DNA of 64,000 bases. Source: CAXXXW01 sp963665555. Lineage in GTDB: Bacteria > Pseudomonadota > Alphaproteobacteria > Thalassobaculales > Thalassobaculaceae. The stretch covers positions 744,001-808,000 of the forward strand of contig OY762308.1 of the NCBI GenBank assembly GCA_963665555.2. The letters run 5' to 3'. Shown here one piece after another: positions 62,562 to 64,000 of this stretch. The notes beneath the pieces were generated by a model, which searched no databases, had not been told where the DNA came from, and saw only the letters and a program-made list of their open reading frames with translations. The stretch's first letter is position 1, and every line of letters begins with the position of its first letter. Position numbers and translations under genes: made by a program.

Positions 62562-63427
62562 CGGGCCGCTTGCCGCCCGCCGCCCCGGCCCAGCCGGCCA
62601 TGCGCGTAGTCCCAGTAGAGGCCGCGCGCCTTCTCGCCGAGCGGGCCGGGTTGCAGCGCGCGGTCCTCGATCCGCACGATCGGCGCGACCTTGGCGTGGT
62701 TGCCGGTGGACCACAACTCGTCGGCGTCCATCAGGTCCGCGACGGTGACGGTCGCCTCCCGCACGGTCTCGCCGGCGTCGCGCAGCAGCTGGATCGTGCG
62801 CCGGCGGGTGATCCCGGCGAGGAAGGTGCCGTTGGCGGCGGGCGTGATCGCCACGCCGTCCTTGGCCAGGAAGACATTCGAGGTCGCCAGTTCGGCCACG
62901 TTGCCGTCGGGGTCGAGCACGACGGCGTTGTCGAAGCCCTTCCCGTTCGCCTCGCGCAGCGCGCGGCCGGCGTTGGGGTAGAGGCAGGCGGCCTTGGCGT
63001 CGGTCGGGGCCTGGTCGGCCGCCGGGCGGCGCCGGCTCGACACGCAGACCGAGATGCCGCCGGCGCCGGGCAGCGGCGCGTCGAAAATGTGCAGCATGAA
63101 GCGGGTGGTCGCGGGGTCGGGGTAGATCCAGCCGCCCTCGGCCCACAGGATCGGCTTGATGTAGAGTTCGGCGCCGGCGGGGAAGCGGGCGACGCCCTCG
63201 CGCGCCAGCCGCTCGATCTCCCCGGCGGCGATCGGCGATTCCATGCCCATCGCCGTCGCCGAGTCCACGACGCGGCGGCAGTGCAGGTCGAGGTCCGGGG
63301 CCGTCCCCTCGAAGGCGCGCGCGCCGTCGAAGACGATCGCGCCGAGCCAGGTCGCCATCGTCGCGGGGCCGAGCACCGGCGGATTGCCCTCGATCCACGC
63401 GCCCTCGAGGTAAACCAGCGAATCCAT
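62558..63427 (-). CDS. ilvE: Branched-chain amino acid aminotransferase (class IV)
   Basis: A 289-residue fold-type IV PLP enzyme. N-terminal GAIVFDGARAFEG near residues 29-41, PLP Lys in DAKAACLYPNAGRAL near 143, and AELATSNVFLAKDG with the phosphate-side Glu/Thr; GITRRRTIQLLRDAGE follows. Likely the last step of Ile, Leu and Val synthesis, complementing ilvBN and leuA in the window; D-amino-acid aminotransferase or aminodeoxychorismate lyase are less likely given length and motifs. Confidence 0.85.
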   Translation of the reverse strand: MDSLVYLEGAWIEGNPPVLGPATMATWLGAIVFDGARAFEGTAPDLDLHCRRVVDSATAMGMESPIAAGEIERLAREGVARFPAGAELYIKPILWAEGGWIYPDPATTRFMLHIFDAPLPGAGGISVCVSSRRRPAADQAPTDAKAACLYPNAGRALREANGKGFDNAVVLDPDGNVAELATSNVFLAKDGVAITPAANGTFLAGITRRRTIQLLRDAGETVREATVTVADLMDADELWSTGNHAKVAPIVRIEDRALQPGPLGEKARGLYWDYAHGRLGRGGGRQAAR

Positions 63428-63631
63428 GTCCCGCGCCTCCCAGGGCCCACGCCGGGAACCGCCCGGCCGCTCGCGCCGCCGGAACCTAGCGCTTTCCGCC
63501 CCGCCGCGCCACACCGCCGGCGCGGCGGGGCGGCGCCGGCGCGCGATTTCCCGTTCCCCCGGACGGCGGGCGCGGTCTAGTCTTGCCGCGGCCGGCCGCG
63601 CGACCGGGCGCCGCGAGGGGAGGGACGGGCC

Positions 63632-64000
63632 ATGGCGATTTCCGAACCGTCGTTCACGCTGGGCGTCGAGGAGGAGTACCTGCTGGTGGACCGCGAGACG
63701 GGCGACCTCGCCTCGGACCCGCCCGACAGCCTGGTCGACGAATGCGTCGCCGCGCTCGGCGAGCAGGTGACGAACGAGTTCCTGCGCTCCCAGGTCGAGA
63801 TCGGCACGCGGGTTTGCGCCGACATCGCCGGCGCGCGCGCGGAGTTGCGCCGCCTGCGCGGCGGCGTCGCCCGGGCCTGCGCGAACCACGGCCTCGCGCC
63901 GGTCGCGGCCTCGACCCACCCCTTCGGCGACTGGCGCCAGCAGGACTATGTGCACAAGGAGCGCTACGAGGGGCTGGCGCGCGACATGCAGGCCGTGGCC
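63632..64000 (+). CDS. Carboxylate-amine ligase, YbdK/GCS2 family, N-terminal part
   Basis: First 123 codons of a glutamate-cysteine ligase family 2 (YbdK-like) enzyme, cut by the right edge. FTLGVEEEYLLVDRETGDL at residues 8-26 is the family opening with the metal/ATP Glu residues, and EFLRSQVEIGT and ASTHPFGDW follow. ATG 63632 has GGGGAGGGA upstream. YbdK proteins ligate glutamate to an amine weakly; the true substrate is unknown. Confidence 0.88.
   Translation, partial: MAISEPSFTLGVEEEYLLVDRETGDLASDPPDSLVDECVAALGEQVTNEFLRSQVEIGTRVCADIAGARAELRRLRGGVARACANHGLAPVAASTHPFGDWRQQDYVHKERYEGLARDMQAVA

Overview
This window is a very GC-rich chromosomal segment from an alphaproteobacterium, probably a free-living or host-associated marine lineage. 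The class call rests on several independent markers: a circularly permuted two-piece tmRNA gene whose tag reads ANDNYAEARLAA, an alphaproteobacterial SspB, AddAB in place of RecBCD, a TsaE-kinase fusion next to a MurU-like nucleotidyltransferase, and a thyA-folA-hflKC-deg-serB-miaA-ilvBN gene order. The marine guess is inference from the catabolic genes (hydantoinase, PhyH, LLM oxidoreductases, a DMSP-lyase-like cupin).

Layout. 1-10964 (minus strand) is one tightly coupled operon: methyltransferase, hyuA, hyuB, tsaE-amgK, murU-like, addB, addA, with junctions that overlap or lie within a few bases. 11055-16458 (minus) holds a zeta-toxin-like kinase with a small partner, an amidase with a small coupled ORF, aspS and an aldo/keto reductase. 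16542-19860 (plus) carries cfa, an SCP2-alpha/beta-hydrolase fusion, a YcgN protein and a small membrane protein. 19931-25048 has a REP-like inverted pair, a D-aminoacylase, a TcuA-like flavoprotein, a lactonase-like protein and a FIST protein. 25081-27810 is an anomalous patch: a frameshifted EamA transporter, a purine-rich tract, and a two-gene unit of low GC (unknown membrane protein plus TPR protein). 27849-30395 has class I fumarase, sspB and ssrA. 30559-42706 is the core housekeeping run thyA, folA, (mrp and a small coiled-coil gene opposite), hflK, hflC, DUF2065, Deg protease, rhodanese, serB, miaA, ilvB, ilvN.

The most notable part is 42715-44414. Eight bases after ilvN begins a full-length, catalytically intact TnpB-like RuvC nuclease (432 aa). 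Eight bases after its stop begins a perfectly periodic 7-repeat CRISPR array (61-bp period). A 21-nt segment complementary to the repeat (20 Watson-Crick pairs and one G-U) lies inside the low-complexity 3' end of the nuclease gene, where a TnpB guide RNA or a tracrRNA would be expected. No cas1, cas2, Cascade gene or tnpA is visible. This looks like a minimal TnpB-CRISPR (type V-U-like) locus, although the repeat itself resembles type I-E repeats; both readings are set out in the findings.

44438-64000: a REP pair, then a Leu-rich leader ORF (probably leaderless) and hairpin in front of leuA, phosphoglycolate phosphatase, tRNA-Val(CAC) with a very good promoter, and an accessory catabolic stretch (LLM oxidoreductases, SMP-30, PhyH, cupins, amidinotransferase, alcohol dehydrogenase, hotdog and crotonase proteins, NIPSNAP proteins, a possible ADP-ribosyltransferase toxin pair). 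It ends with ppk2, a 5'-nucleotidase-like phosphatase, folB, a branched-chain aminotransferase and the start of a YbdK-type carboxylate-amine ligase. Many long antisense frames are open only because GC is so high; they were discarded.
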